A DNA stretch of 64,000 bases from Hyphomicrobium sp. D-2 (GCF_029872155.1 NZ_JARXLA010000008.1:64501-128500), one strand, 5' to 3'; numbered from the stretch's first letter, positions 41,541 to 51,481 are shown. Notes: generated by a model from the sequence alone, not told the origin. Numbers and translations are program-made.

Positions 41541-43421
41541 GTGGCAAGCATTTCCCGCCGCAACGCCGCCGATACTGCGAAAAAACGGCCGCATACAGAC
41601 CATTCCAACGCAGAGCCCCGGCAAATCGCGAGACTTCGCGCCAGCTTTGACGCTCAGCTCGCCGAGCTGCTGAAGCGCAACAGCGAGCTTGAACGACTGA
41701 ACTCATCCATGGAAGCCGCCATCGATCATATGGGGCGCGGGCTCTCCATGTTTGACAGCGAACAACGGCTTCTTGTGTGCAACAGGGCCTATGCCGATGT
41801 TTACATGCTGCCGCCCGAGCTTACGGCACCCGGTACGCCTTTCGTCGAAATCCTGCGCTATCACCTTAAACGCACGACCGGCGCTGACACGTCTGGAAAA
41901 GGCGCTGCGGAATGGATCCAGGATCACATTGCGCGCCTGCAGATTGAAGGCCACATCGAAGAGGTGCAGCGCCTTGCTGACGGACGCGTCATCCGTGTCA
42001 GCTATCGCCCGCTTGCCGGTGGCGGCTGGGTGGATATGCAGGAGGACATCACTGCACAACGCCGCTCTGACGAAAAGATCGAATGGCTGGCGCGCCACGA
42101 CACGCTGACGGAGATTCCGAACCGGTTTCACTTTCGCGAACACCTGACGAAGCAGTTCAGAACCTATGACACCAGCAAGGGCTTCGCGCTGCTCTGGCTC
42201 GATCTTGATCACTTCAAGGATGTCAACGACCAGCTTGGCCATCTTGTCGGTGACGGGCTCCTGAAGAGCGTTGCCGACCGCCTTCGCAGCTGCCTGCGGG
42301 CTGGCGATATAGTCGGCCGGCTTGGCGGCGACGAGTTCGCAATCCTGCAATGTGGTGCGGACCGACCCGAACTGGCCGAAGCACTGGCAAGGCGCGTGCT
42401 GGACCGCATCCGGCTGCCACATGAGGTTGCCGGACACTCGCTGTTTACGGACGTCAGCATTGGCATCGCCCTTGCCCCGATGCACGGACAGACGCCAGAG
42501 CAGCTTCTCGCCAGCGCTGATCTTGCTCTCTATCAGGCGAAGTCACGCGGCCGCGGCCTGCATGCCGTATTTTGCCAGCAGACCATGGGAACACCCGCAT
42601 CCGTGCTAAGCCCGCTACGCGCAGAGCTTGAACACGCCGTCGAGCGATCCGAACTCGTGCTGCACTATCAGCCCATAGTTGATCTGCAGAAAGGCGAGGT
42701 ATCGTGTTGCGAGGCTTTGATGCGCTGGAAGCATCCCAGTCGCGGCATGATTGCCCCTGCGGATTTCATCCCGATTGCAGAAGAAACCAAGCTGATCGTG
42801 AGCATGGGTAAATGGGCACTTCAGCAGGCATGCACCGACGCGTTGGACTGGCCAGCCTCGACAAAGGTGGCTGTGAACCTTTCAGCGGTGCAGATTGAGT
42901 GCGGCGACATATATGAGATTGTCACCGATGTGCTGATGCAGACGGGCCTGCCGCCCGAGCGGCTACAGCTTGAAATTACCGAATCCGTTCTGATGCGTGA
43001 CCGGGCGCGGACGCAGGAAGTGCTGAGCAAACTGCACGATCTCGGCGTGATGATTTCGCTCGATGACTTCGGATCCTGCTTTGCAACGCTGAGCTATCTG
43101 CGCAGCTTTCCGTTCCGCAAGATCAAGCTGGACCGAAGCTTCGTGCGCGACATCCCCCAGCATCGCGACTGCGTAACCATCGTGAAATCGGTGGCCGACC
43201 TTGCCCGCGAACTGGACATGCATTCTGTGGCTGAGGGCGTGGAGACAGCCGCGTGCCTTACGACGGTGCGCAACGCCGGATACAGCGAGGCGCAGGGCTT
43301 TTACTTCAGCCCAGCGGTACGCGCCAGCGGTGTGGAGCGCGCACTGAGACTGTGCGCGCAGCGGTTTTCGGCGGCAACAGCACCAACGGATGGCCAGCAC
43401 ATCCCAAGCATTTACGCCTAG
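41541..43421 (+). CDS. PAS-GGDEF-EAL cyclic-di-GMP enzyme
   Basis: The soluble 626-residue protein has a coiled coil (about 25-60), a PAS domain (about 55-175), GGDEF (about 180-340) and EAL (about 360-605). The cyclase site GGDEF and the inhibitory RAGD site five residues before it are intact. The phosphodiesterase residues also look intact: EAL, NLSA, EITES, DDFG, KLDRS, AEGVET and QGF. Loop 6 reads DDFGSCFATL instead of the common DDFGTGYSSL. It could be bifunctional. The start is GTG at 41541. The TAG stop merges with a CTAGAGC repeat edge. Its place after the LqsR-like gene suggests signalling to c-di-GMP. Confidence 0.92.
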   Translation: MASISRRNAADTAKKRPHTDHSNAEPRQIARLRASFDAQLAELLKRNSELERLNSSMEAAIDHMGRGLSMFDSEQRLLVCNRAYADVYMLPPELTAPGTPFVEILRYHLKRTTGADTSGKGAAEWIQDHIARLQIEGHIEEVQRLADGRVIRVSYRPLAGGGWVDMQEDITAQRRSDEKIEWLARHDTLTEIPNRFHFREHLTKQFRTYDTSKGFALLWLDLDHFKDVNDQLGHLVGDGLLKSVADRLRSCLRAGDIVGRLGGDEFAILQCGADRPELAEALARRVLDRIRLPHEVAGHSLFTDVSIGIALAPMHGQTPEQLLASADLALYQAKSRGRGLHAVFCQQTMGTPASVLSPLRAELEHAVERSELVLHYQPIVDLQKGEVSCCEALMRWKHPSRGMIAPADFIPIAEETKLIVSMGKWALQQACTDALDWPASTKVAVNLSAVQIECGDIYEIVTDVLMQTGLPPERLQLEITESVLMRDRARTQEVLSKLHDLGVMISLDDFGSCFATLSYLRSFPFRKIKLDRSFVRDIPQHRDCVTIVKSVADLARELDMHSVAEGVETAACLTTVRNAGYSEAQGFYFSPAVRASGVERALRLCAQRFSAATAPTDGQHIPSIYA

Positions 43422-43470
43422 AGCGCTGCCGGAAAAACTGACTGGCTGCTTTTCCGACGGCATTCCGGGC
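43419..43470. repeat. Short variant of the family A repeat
   Basis: It starts with CCTAGAGCGCTGCCGG and contains TGCCGGAAAA facing TTTTCCGACGGCA. This matches the CTAGAG edge and the GGAAAA/TTTTCC hairpin of the longer copies, with the middle missing. It lies between convergent genes and could act as a bidirectional terminator. Confidence 0.55.
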
Positions 43471-43480
43471 AGAATGGTTG

Positions 43481-44449
43481 TCAAGCGTCGACGGACACCC
43501 TGCTCTTGACCTCGGTCGGCGCCCCGAAATGCTCGAAATAACGCGGATCGATTTTCTCAACGGGGAGAATGATCAGCACGTCGGTTGTGCCGAACTGACG
43601 GTCAACAACGGCGCCATCGCCGACGAATGCACCGAGGCGCAGATAACCCTTTACGAGCGGCGGCAACGCCTTCAGCGCGGCCTTAGCGTCGATCTGGTCG
43701 GCAGGCAGCCGGTTCATGGGAACGTGCAAATGCGGATGCGCTGCACAGCGCCATTCAGCCGGGGCCAGCGCGTTCTGATGCAGGAAGCTGAGCGCCATGG
43801 CGTGCTGGTCGGGATCGGTGCCCGGCAGACTTGCGCAACCGATCATCACATCGACCTTATGCTCGCGCACATACGTCCACAGGCCATGCCAGAGCAGTTC
43901 AACCGTGCGCTTGTTGCGATAGGGCTCCAGCACGCATGAACGGCCGAGCTCCATAAAGCGATGATGTGGCCGGGCGGCAATCAGCGGCGCGATGTCGTAT
44001 TCGCTTTGCGTGTAGAAGCCCAGCGTGCGCTCCGCCACCTCCTGACGCAGCACGCGATAGGTGCCGACGACCTTCTGCCGGCGAACACTGCCCCATGCCT
44101 CATTAGCAATCGGCAGGTTACCATCAACCACCAGCAGGTGATCGCAGACGGCATCGTAGGGATCCTGATCCCGGCGCGTCATCTCGGCCCGCTTGGTGGG
44201 GATGGCGGACATCTCTTCATAGAAAACGCTGTAGCGCAGACGCTGCGCCAGCTTGATGTCGCGCCAGCGACGCGTGAGCTTGACCTCAAGATTGCCGATC
44301 TTGCCGTAGACCTTGTCCTGCTTGCGCAGGCGGAACGGCGTAGCGCTGGCGCCGTTCAGCGTATGCAGAGCCAAAAGACCACCGGGAACCGCTTGCAGTC
44401 GGGGGCTACGTGCCAGCCGGCTGGCCATCCGCCGCGCCGTATCCTTCAT
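43481..44449 (-). CDS. olsB: L-ornithine N-alpha-acyltransferase OlsB
   Basis: OlsB transfers a 3-hydroxyacyl chain to ornithine, the first step of ornithine-lipid synthesis, which replaces phospholipids under phosphate limitation. The 322 residues show the GNAT-like family pattern: RYSVFYEEM, MTRRDQDPYDAVCDHLLV, FMELGRSCV and GCASLPGTDP. The ATG at 44449 is preceded by GGAGAG. OlsA is not adjacent; the PlsC-type gene at 19934-20848 is the only candidate here. Related proteins were once annotated as hemolysins. Confidence 0.85.
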   Translation of the reverse strand: MKDTARRMASRLARSPRLQAVPGGLLALHTLNGASATPFRLRKQDKVYGKIGNLEVKLTRRWRDIKLAQRLRYSVFYEEMSAIPTKRAEMTRRDQDPYDAVCDHLLVVDGNLPIANEAWGSVRRQKVVGTYRVLRQEVAERTLGFYTQSEYDIAPLIAARPHHRFMELGRSCVLEPYRNKRTVELLWHGLWTYVREHKVDVMIGCASLPGTDPDQHAMALSFLHQNALAPAEWRCAAHPHLHVPMNRLPADQIDAKAALKALPPLVKGYLRLGAFVGDGAVVDRQFGTTDVLIILPVEKIDPRYFEHFGAPTEVKSRVSVDA

Positions 44450-44893
44450 GCTCGGTCTCTCCGCTCAAATCACACCCCATCATAGGATGCGCGCCGCATG
44501 CCTTGAAGTGCCAAGCGCGGCTTCCCCCACACCAGTCCATTATGGATTTTTCCCAATGGCGACAGGTGGCTATCACGCTTCCATGACAGACTTTAGGCTT
44601 TCTTACGGCGCTAAGGGTCCGCTTGCCCGTGACAAAAGAGCAGCTATGACGGCCGGACCCAAAATTGCTGCGCGTTTGCCGTGACATAGCCGGGATGCAG
44701 GGCAATCGGCAAAGTCGCTGGTGAGATCGCATTCTTCAGAATGGCAGCCAGCTCAGCCGACCTATTTTTTGCACCGGTGACTCCCCTACGCGGAGCCGGC
44801 GCATTTTGGTGAGCGCTGGCGACTCTCCTTCGGAGAGCCGGCCGCCAGCGCGTGATTGTTGTCATGGATCGGCGGGCAAACGGCAGGAGCTGG
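44450..44893. other. Gene-free stretch with a REP-like pair
   Basis: I see no credible gene in these 444 bases. Open frames here lack ribosome sites and family similarity. The right part contains two family B palindromes. The left part should hold the olsB promoter, but no clear box is visible. Confidence 0.5.
44772..44851. repeat. REP-like palindromes, family B, tandem pair
   Basis: The first unit (44772-44802) has CACCGGTGACTCCCCTACGC then GGAGCCGGCGC. The second (44813-44851) has GCGCTGGCGACTCTCC then TTCGGAGAGCCGGCCGCCAGCGC, an almost perfect hairpin. Units of the same pattern occur at 63709-63745 and 63757-63795. The pair lies downstream of the hybrid kinase gene. Confidence 0.65.
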
Positions 44894-47362
44894 TTATTGA
44901 GCCCTGGCGAGGGACAACTGGCCGAACCAGCGGTCCAGCAACGCTTCCAGATCGCGGCGATCGAATGGCTTGGCCAGATAATCATCCATCCCGGCCTCGC
45001 GATAACAGGCCTGATCCTCAGCAAAGGTGTTTGCCGTCAACGCGACCACCGGCGGAGAAACAACCGGCAACGGGCAATCGGCATAAAGCGCCTTGATGGT
45101 GCGGGTGGCCTCGATGCCGTCAACCTCCGGCATGAAGACGTCCATTAGAATGAGATCGTAGGCTTTGGTTTCGCCATTTAGCGTTTCACGCACAGCAGCG
45201 ATAGCTTCGGCCCCGTTACGCGCGCAAACATAATCACAGGCGCATTTTTCAAGCACGCGGCTGGCCAGCAGCGCGTTGATCTCGTTGTCCTCAACCAGCA
45301 GCACACGCCGGGGCGAGGCCGGGCGCACTGCGCTGCCATGCTGGTCATGAGAAATGGCCAGAGGAAGTTGCGGCGTTGCGGCCTGCGCGGCGGCCACCGG
45401 ACGCAAGCCGAGATGCATCAGCATGGACGACGGGCGCACAGGCCGGACGAGGTACGCATCAAAACCAAGGGCGCGAAAATCGGCCAGGTCGGAGCGGGTA
45501 AGCACGTCGATCAGCACGGCGCCCAGAACCTTGCCCTGACGATTGAAGCCCCGGGCAGCAGCCAACAAAGTGCCGGCGGCCGATGGTCCGACACTGCCGT
45601 CGATAATGATGCGATCGAAGGGTGCGTCCGCGTGCGCTGCCGCTTCGAGCGCGGCGATGGCGCCGTCAAACTCGCACTCCGCAGCGGTAACGCCAACCTG
45701 CCCCAATGCTTCCGACAGAGCGCGCCGCTCAAGAGAACGATCGAACGCCAGCAACACGCGCGCGTCGTGGTGACGGGCAGCATCCAACGGCTGCAGCGCG
45801 TGCGCGTGCTCCACCTCCGGCGTGCGCTTGACATGCAGGCTGGCGGTGAACACCGAGCCATTGCCCGGCTCACTTCTGACGCTCACATCACCGCCCATCG
45901 CCTGGGCCAATTGCATCGAGATTGCCAGACCGAGCCCTGTTCCGCCCTTGCCGTGCCGGACTGCGGCTTCCGTTTGCTCGAACTCGGCAAATACCGCTTC
46001 AGCTTCGGATGCGGTGAGGCCGATGCCTGTATCCTGCACTTCAACGATGAGGGGGATATCGGCGCTGGTCAACGACGAACCGGGCACCGGCATGACGCGC
46101 ACACTGACGCCGCCCTTGTCGGTGAACTTCACGGCGTTGGAGAGCAGATTGAGCAATATCTGGCGCACGCGTGTTTCGTCGCCAACAATCACCTCCGGCA
46201 GAAGACCGCTTACGGACCAGGCGATCTCCAGCCCTTTTTCATGTGCCTTCGGTGCCAGCAACTCGACCGCATCCTGCACGCAATTGGACAGGTTGAACGG
46301 GGCTTCGAGCAGGACGAGCTTGCCAGCTTCGATCTTTGAGAAGTCGAGGATATCGCCAATCAGCGCCAGCAGATTCCGCGCGGAATGATCGATGGCCTTG
46401 ATGTAAGTTTCCTGCTCGGGCGTGTGCGGCGTATCGTGCAGCAGCCCCGACATGCCGATGATGCCGTTCATCGGCGTGCGGATCTCGTGGCTGACGGCAG
46501 CCAGAAACCGGCTCTTGGCGCGGCTTGCCGCTTCGGCCTGATCGCGCGCCTCCGCCAGATCCATCTCCCAGCGCCGCTGCTCAGTGACGTCGCGCCCGAC
46601 GCCCTGCACTTCATAGCCGCCATTGCCGTCGGGCGAGGTAACGACCTGCTCTTCCCATGCGATCCAGCGCGCGCCCGATGCTGTGATTGCGTGCTGCAGA
46701 TAGCGCTTGGAGCGCACGCCATCGGCAGCCAACAGCGGCGCGCTGCTGTCGTCGGCACTCACGGCGATTGCGAATGGCTGGCCTTCGACAACTTCTCCAG
46801 CGTTGGAAAACATCTCGCGGAATGCGCGATTGGCAAACGTGACGTTGCCGCTTGCATCGCGCCTGACGATGGCCTGCTCCTGCGTATCGAGCAGCGCACG
46901 GTAGCGGGCCTCGTTCTCGCTCAATTCCCAGCGCGCATCGTGCAGGCATTCAAGATCGCTGTTGATTTCGACGCTCGCAGACTGCCGCTTCTGTGCTCGC
47001 TTGTCGACAACCCAGCGCATGGCGAAGAAAATACCGCAACCGGTCAGCACGCCACCCAGGACGCCGATGACTTGCAACAGGGAGAGCGGAGTGGGCAGCA
47101 GGGCGAGCATCAGCCCGATGCATCCAAGGCCCGCAATCAACAGCGCGCAGACGGATGCGAGGGCACGGCCAGATTGCGACGGCGTGAGCGCGGTAGCTAT
47201 GTCGCGATACGGACGCCCGGACAGTACGGCGTCGGCGCCATCGACGGCCGCAGGCGATCCAGCTGCTTCGCCCACGCGGTTCTGCGCGAGCGGGTCATCT
47301 GACGCGCCAGAAGAATGCAAACCTTTGTTGCCCACGCCAACGCACCCGAACGCCCACCACAA
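44894..47362 (-). CDS. Hybrid sensor histidine kinase
   Basis: The 822 residues give two membrane helices (about 65-115), a PAS domain (about 145-265), HisKA with [17 protein letters not shown] and HATPase with [10 protein letters not shown] degenerate receiver-like stretch follows (about 540-650), lacking the usual acidic pocket. The true C-terminal receiver comes last (about 690-815, phospho-Asp in [12 protein letters not shown]). No output partner is adjacent. The start is uncertain; the frame opens with TTG at 47362, and a GTG nine codons later is possible. The signal sensed is unknown. Confidence 0.9.
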   Translation of the reverse strand: MWWAFGCVGVGNKGLHSSGASDDPLAQNRVGEAAGSPAAVDGADAVLSGRPYRDIATALTPSQSGRALASVCALLIAGLGCIGLMLALLPTPLSLLQVIGVLGGVLTGCGIFFAMRWVVDKRAQKRQSASVEINSDLECLHDARWELSENEARYRALLDTQEQAIVRRDASGNVTFANRAFREMFSNAGEVVEGQPFAIAVSADDSSAPLLAADGVRSKRYLQHAITASGARWIAWEEQVVTSPDGNGGYEVQGVGRDVTEQRRWEMDLAEARDQAEAASRAKSRFLAAVSHEIRTPMNGIIGMSGLLHDTPHTPEQETYIKAIDHSARNLLALIGDILDFSKIEAGKLVLLEAPFNLSNCVQDAVELLAPKAHEKGLEIAWSVSGLLPEVIVGDETRVRQILLNLLSNAVKFTDKGGVSVRVMPVPGSSLTSADIPLIVEVQDTGIGLTASEAEAVFAEFEQTEAAVRHGKGGTGLGLAISMQLAQAMGGDVSVRSEPGNGSVFTASLHVKRTPEVEHAHALQPLDAARHHDARVLLAFDRSLERRALSEALGQVGVTAAECEFDGAIAALEAAAHADAPFDRIIIDGSVGPSAAGTLLAAARGFNRQGKVLGAVLIDVLTRSDLADFRALGFDAYLVRPVRPSSMLMHLGLRPVAAAQAATPQLPLAISHDQHGSAVRPASPRRVLLVEDNEINALLASRVLEKCACDYVCARNGAEAIAAVRETLNGETKAYDLILMDVFMPEVDGIEATRTIKALYADCPLPVVSPPVVALTANTFAEDQACYREAGMDDYLAKPFDRRDLEALLDRWFGQLSLARAQ

Positions 47363-47521
47363 TCAAGCGCGAGCATCCGACGGCGCGCGTTTCAAAACGC
47401 TGAAGCAGCTTGGTTAACCGAAGGCTCTACTGTCGCAGTGAACAGGCCCGCGGAGGGCAGGGTGGCCGCTTTGGCAGGCCGACGCGCACCTAGCAGCACG
47501 CAGCACAACATTGAACGACGC

Positions 47522-47743
47522 TCAATCGCGATGCGGCTGATCGAGTTCGCGCGCATCCTCCAGCCGCATGCGCGGAATGCCATCGCGGATCGGAAACGCG
47601 AGACCTGCGGCACGGCTTATCAGTTCATGCCCAACGGCATCATATTCGAGACGGGTCTTCGTCAGCGGGCAGACCAGCAGCTCAAGCAGCTTGCGGTCAA
47701 CTTTGTGCTCCGGGATGTCAGAGCTGTCGGCGATATCTGACAT
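47522..47743 (-). CDS. Trm112-family protein (YcaR-like)
   Basis: This small 73-residue protein has the Trm112 core [17 protein letters not shown], then [14 protein letters not shown]. Eukaryotic Trm112 activates methyltransferases; bacterial YcaR-type proteins are short homologues of unclear role. Only one Cys of the usual zinc-binding set is visible, so metal binding is doubtful. It follows the LON-domain gene, a common alphaproteobacterial arrangement. Confidence 0.85.
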   Translation of the reverse strand: MSDIADSSDIPEHKVDRKLLELLVCPLTKTRLEYDAVGHELISRAAGLAFPIRDGIPRMRLEDARELDQPHRD

Positions 47744-47819
47744 GGAACCGCACCTTATCTTCCGTCAACTGATATGATTCACTCGGAGAACAACGGCACC
47801 ATGGGCGTGAGCCGTTGCC

Positions 47820-48497
47820 TTACTGCAAGGTCGTGCCGCTGCCGCCACCGGCAAGTTCCATCTCCGCCAGAGCCACAAGCACTTCAGCGCGGCTTTTCAA
47901 ATCTGCAGCCTCAAGCAGCGCCTGCTTTTCTTCCATGCCATAGGGAGACATGACGCATAGCGCGTTGATGAGAAACTCGCTGGATGCGCGCTGAATAGCG
48001 GCCCAGTCTGCCTCCAGCTTGTTGGCGTCAAGATAAGCCCGCAGCACGCGCAGCAGATTGGGGCGATCGACATACTCCTCGCCCAGGCCTTCGGTGAGAT
48101 CGCTGGCGAAGCGATCATAACTTACGCTCATGACGCGATACGGCCGACCGGTCAGAGCTTCATCGATGATGTCGTAGCGCGTGACGCCGGTAAGCGTGAT
48201 CGACAGGCGGCCGTTGTCGACCTCCTGATAGGACGTAACGCGACCGACGCATCCAACGGAACGCAGCGGTACGATCTCGCGCGGGCTTTCCTCATCGTCA
48301 CTGCCCGGCACGGCCGGCTGGACGATGCCGATCAGGCGATCACCGGCCATCACATCTTCCAGCATCTCCAGATAGCGCGGCTCAAAGACGTTCAGCGGTA
48401 GCGTTGCGCGCGGCAACAGAATGGCACCTCGCAGCGGGAAAACAGGGATCCGGGGCGGAAGATCTGCAGGGCGCCGGTAACGATCGGTCGGTGACAC
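47820..48497 (-). CDS. LON substrate-binding domain protein
   Basis: The 225-residue protein is a stand-alone Lon N-terminal (PUA-like) domain: IPVFPLRGAILLPRATLPLNVFEPRYLEM at the start and a helical C-terminus. It lacks ATPase and protease domains. It may act in protein quality control or as an adaptor; the role is unproven. The start is GTG at 48497, with GGAAGGA about 9 bases upstream. An ATG closer to that site is out of frame. It lies downstream of the thioredoxin-TPR gene, a conserved neighbour. Confidence 0.88.
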   Translation of the reverse strand: MSPTDRYRRPADLPPRIPVFPLRGAILLPRATLPLNVFEPRYLEMLEDVMAGDRLIGIVQPAVPGSDDEESPREIVPLRSVGCVGRVTSYQEVDNGRLSITLTGVTRYDIIDEALTGRPYRVMSVSYDRFASDLTEGLGEEYVDRPNLLRVLRAYLDANKLEADWAAIQRASSEFLINALCVMSPYGMEEKQALLEAADLKSRAEVLVALAEMELAGGGSGTTLQ

Positions 48498-48546
48498 AGG
48501 TCATAATCCTTCCGCCTCCGATGAGGCTTTGCATCGACAATATCAA

Positions 48547-49458
48547 TCAGGCGAAAAGCAGCGAAGAAAGCCTCCGGCGTCCTTCGATTGCCGCAGGGTC
48601 TTTGAAACCCCAGGCCTCGAAAAATTGTACGAGCTGTTTGCGCGCGGCCTCATCGTTCCATTTACGGTCCCGACGCACAAGTTCAAGCAGATGCTCGACG
48701 GCATCAGCCTTCTTGTTCTGCGCGGCTAACCCCACCGCGAGATCGAAGCGCGCCTGATGATCAGCGGGATTGGCCTCGACACGCTGCACAAGCGCATCGA
48801 GCTCACCGGAATCGCCAGCCTTGCGAGCCAGCTCCAGCGCGGCCTTCACCTGCTGCACAGAGGGGATGGAAGCTTCGGCCTGTGGCACGAGAGCGATCAC
48901 CTGATCGGCGCGATCGATATCCCCTGTCTGCAGGTAGCAGCGCGCAAGACCGGCCAGCGCAGCGGCGTTGTCCTTATGCTGCTGCAGCACCGCCGCATAG
49001 ATTTCAGCCGCCGCCTGCACATCGCCTTCCTCAAGCGTCTGCTCGGCCGTGGCGAGAATGGTGGCGATGTCGGCTTCCTCGTCGGCGCCGAGCAGGCGCT
49101 CAACGAATGCTTTGACGGCGCTTTCCGGCTGGGCGCCCATAAACCCATCCAGCGGGCGGCCATCGCGGAACGCATAGACCGTCGGCAGGGACTGAACGCG
49201 GAGCTGACCGGCGATGCCGGGATGCTCATCAACGTTCACCTTCACCAGCCGCACCTTGCCGTTGTAGCTGCGAACCACTTTCTCAAGGATCGGGGTGAGC
49301 TGCTTGCAGGGTCCGCACCAGGACGCCCAGAAGTCGACAATGACAGGAACGCTGCGCGATGCCTCAAGCACGTCCTTGGCAAAAGTCGCCGTCGTTGAAT
49401 CTTTGATGATGTCGGCACCGCCGCCAGCTGCGGACGACGCCTTCAGATCAAATTCCAT
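48547..49458 (-). CDS. cnoX: Thioredoxin-TPR protein, CnoX/YbbN family
   Basis: The N-terminal thioredoxin domain (about 20-125) keeps the active-site WCGPC. The C-terminal half (about 130-300) is made of TPR-like repeats (AGLARCYLQTGDIDRADQVI). CnoX-type proteins act as redox-linked chaperones that hold unfolded proteins for GroEL. Escherichia coli YbbN has lost the active cysteines, but here both are present. The 303-residue form starts at the ATG at 49458, with GAGGAG upstream. Confidence 0.9.
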   Translation of the reverse strand: MEFDLKASSAAGGGADIIKDSTTATFAKDVLEASRSVPVIVDFWASWCGPCKQLTPILEKVVRSYNGKVRLVKVNVDEHPGIAGQLRVQSLPTVYAFRDGRPLDGFMGAQPESAVKAFVERLLGADEEADIATILATAEQTLEEGDVQAAAEIYAAVLQQHKDNAAALAGLARCYLQTGDIDRADQVIALVPQAEASIPSVQQVKAALELARKAGDSGELDALVQRVEANPADHQARFDLAVGLAAQNKKADAVEHLLELVRRDRKWNDEAARKQLVQFFEAWGFKDPAAIEGRRRLSSLLFA

Positions 49459-49646
49459 ACTTTGTTTCTCCTCGCGGCGCGTCAGTAAGCCTGTCACCAG
49501 TGCGCAACTCAATACAAAAACTTCACCAGCGGCTCAATTCCACACGGCGGCCAGCGCCGGAACTAAGCCCCAAATCGGCATGCACCACTTCTGTTACAAG
49601 CGGCACCGTTTCCCTCAGCTGCCCAATACTGTCCAGCCAAGCCATC

Positions 49647-50192
49647 TCACGGCGGCGGGCGATCTTCCATCCGGCTCAACGTCTCAATCGTCAACTGGTG
49701 CCCACCCGCACGCATGAAGCGCAGCAGATCCTCGCGGGCAATGCTGGTGGTGGCAGTGTTTTCCAGCGGATGACAGTTGACGGTGTCATGCGCCATCAAA
49801 GCGGCATCGATCACCACGCGGACCCTGAGCGCAACATCGTTCATCACCGCGAACGCCGTCACCGAGCCGGGCGTGACACCCAGCACTTCAAGCAGCAGCT
49901 CCGGCTTGCCAAAACTGAAGCGCCCCGCTCCGAGTTGCCGTGACAATCCCTTCAGATCGACTTTTGTCGTCGATTGGGCGACCACCAGAAACAGCGCACC
50001 TTTATCGTCCTTGAGGAACAGATTCTTGGTGTGCGCTCCGGGCAGCTCGCGCTCCAGATCGGCGCTGTCAGCCACTGTGAACAGCGGCCGATGCTCAACC
50101 GTGACGGTCTCGATGCCGAGTTCGGCCAGCCGCTCGAACAACTTCTGACGGGAAGCGGGCTGTATGGTTGTGATTGCTGCTGGATCGGTCAT
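49647..50192 (-). CDS. YbaK/ProX-type aminoacyl-tRNA deacylase
   Basis: The 181-residue protein matches the stand-alone prolyl-tRNA editing domain (ProX/PrdX). Features are HTKNLFLKDDKGALFLV with the conserved Lys, then GVTPGSVTAFAVMND and a C-terminal HPLENTATTSI. It would hydrolyse mischarged Ala-tRNA-Pro or a related product. The ATG at 50192 gives the family N-terminus; an upstream in-frame ATG adds 14 residues. Confidence 0.88.
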   Translation of the reverse strand: MTDPAAITTIQPASRQKLFERLAELGIETVTVEHRPLFTVADSADLERELPGAHTKNLFLKDDKGALFLVVAQSTTKVDLKGLSRQLGAGRFSFGKPELLLEVLGVTPGSVTAFAVMNDVALRVRVVIDAALMAHDTVNCHPLENTATTSIAREDLLRFMRAGGHQLTIETLSRMEDRPPP

Positions 50193-50449
50193 GGATTGTC
50201 GAGGCCAGGGCGAGGATCTGAAAGCGATTGGCAAAGCGATGCGGCAGTATATAGGCCCAGCATTTGCATATTAGAGGTGAAGAGAGCGCATCCGTTGCCC
50301 CGCAGATAACGCGGAGCTCGCCCTTCCACCGCCAAACCATCCTGCAAACTCAACGCTCTGGCCGATCCAGTTAGCATAGTGTTGAGCGATGTCTTGATAC
50401 GGGACTGAGCCGGCCCTAGCATCCGCCTGCCCTGAATGCAGGAAACCCG

Positions 50450-50866
50450 ATGCGCCGAAGTGCCCTTCTCTCCATCCCGATAACCGTTGCCGCCACGCTG
50501 GGCTTTGTCGCGTTCGGATCAGCTCCACTCGCGGGCACTGAGGAGCGTTGGGCGGCATTTGCACCGAACCTGGAAAATTCCGCGCAGGTCGTCTGGGGGG
50601 CAACCCAGGATGAAGCCAAGGAAAAAGCGGCGAGCGCCTGCCGTGCCTCATCCGCGACTTGCGCCGCAAAGCCAGCCAACACCAACGGGCTTGGGCATGT
50701 CTTCGCCCTCATGTGCTGCTCCGCGCCGGAACGGGGCTGCGCGGCAACCGTAGGCGAAACCCGTCAGATAGCCCTGCATGAAGTGAAGCGTTTGTTTGCC
50801 GATGCGGGCTATAGCCAGTGCCGCCTGCAAGGTTATTTCAGCGCCGCCACCGGCCAAAAGGGCTGA
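50450..50866 (+). CDS. Small secreted Cys-rich protein, possibly DUF4189-like
   Basis: The 138-residue product has an N-terminal signal peptide (about 1-28) and a mature part with six Cys, including a CC pair. The WGATQDEAKEKAASAC stretch recalls DUF4189 proteins, in which a short conserved domain carries paired Cys. The function is unknown. It is a single gene just upstream of tRNA-Gly. Confidence 0.6.
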   Translation: MRRSALLSIPITVAATLGFVAFGSAPLAGTEERWAAFAPNLENSAQVVWGATQDEAKEKAASACRASSATCAAKPANTNGLGHVFALMCCSAPERGCAATVGETRQIALHEVKRLFADAGYSQCRLQGYFSAATGQKG

Positions 50867-50993
50867 AAATGGGCCAAAATTGCGTCGGGCGATCCGGTCG
50901 CACCCGGTGTTGTTGAAGACGCTTGCAAAGCCCGCGGAGTTGCGCCATAACGCGGCCTCCGCTGCACTTCGCGGCGTTGATACCCAAATGGAA

Positions 50994-51068
50994 GCGGGCG
51001 TAGCTCAGGGGTAGAGCATTACCTTGCCAAGGTAAGGGTCGTGAGTTCGAATCTCATCGCCCGCTCCA
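50994..51068 (+). tRNA. tRNA-Gly(GCC)
   Basis: This is a 75-base cloverleaf: acceptor GCGGGCG/CGCCCGC, D stem GCTC/GAGC, anticodon stem TTACC/GGTAA with loop TTGCCAA (anticodon GCC at positions 34-36), T arm GTGAG/CTCAT with TTCGAAT, and an encoded CCA end. Confidence 0.97.
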
Positions 51069-51386
51069 ATTAACTCACTGCACAAGCTGGTTTAAATCGC
51101 GACGGGATACCCCGGCGATTGCCGGCCTGCGCGTGAGTTCTGACTGCGCCGGGCGCTCGCGGTGATTGTGAGATGTGTCGCGTCTCCGCAGCGGGCAGTG
51201 CCGAACCCTCCCACAGACTTGAGCGTACTTTTTTGCATGCTGACATGACCAGCGCGTGAGGCTTCCCACATGCAACAGCGCTACGCGCGCACCTGCATCG
51301 CGTCATCTGCTGTGCCGAGGGTGCTCTGCGCCGCTTTGGCTTTTCTTGACAAGATTCGGCGCGACATCCTAAATCCGCCAACGAAC
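51069..51386. other. Gene-free stretch between two tRNA genes
   Basis: No gene is visible in these 318 bases. It should hold the promoter of tRNA-Ala; no clear box stands out. A TTTTTT run near 51229 has no convincing stem before it. Confidence 0.45.
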
Positions 51387-51462
51387 GGGGCCGTAGCTCA
51401 GATGGGAGAGCGCTGCAATCGCACTGCAGAGGTCAGGGGTTCGATTCCCCTCGGCTCCACCA
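51387..51462 (+). tRNA. tRNA-Ala(CGC)
   Basis: This is a 76-base cloverleaf with anticodon loop ATCGCAC, giving anticodon CGC between stems CTGCA and TGCAG. The acceptor stem GGGGCCG/CGGCTCC contains the G3-U70 wobble pair that identifies alanine tRNAs. The T arm AGGGG/CCCCT carries TTCGATT, and CCA is encoded. Confidence 0.95.
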
Positions 51463-51481
51463 AATTCTTGGTATAGCTCAC

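Noticed and set aside
44313-44684. Plus-strand frame of 123 codons near olsB
   Set aside because: It starts inside olsB in antisense and lacks family similarity or a ribosome site.
45338-47302. Two long plus-strand frames opposite the hybrid kinase
   Set aside because: The minus-strand frame has clear PAS, kinase and receiver motifs; the opposite frames have none.
51069-51386. CRISPR or prophage attachment near the tRNA genes
   Set aside because: No regular spaced repeats, integrase gene or clear duplicated tRNA 3' end is visible.
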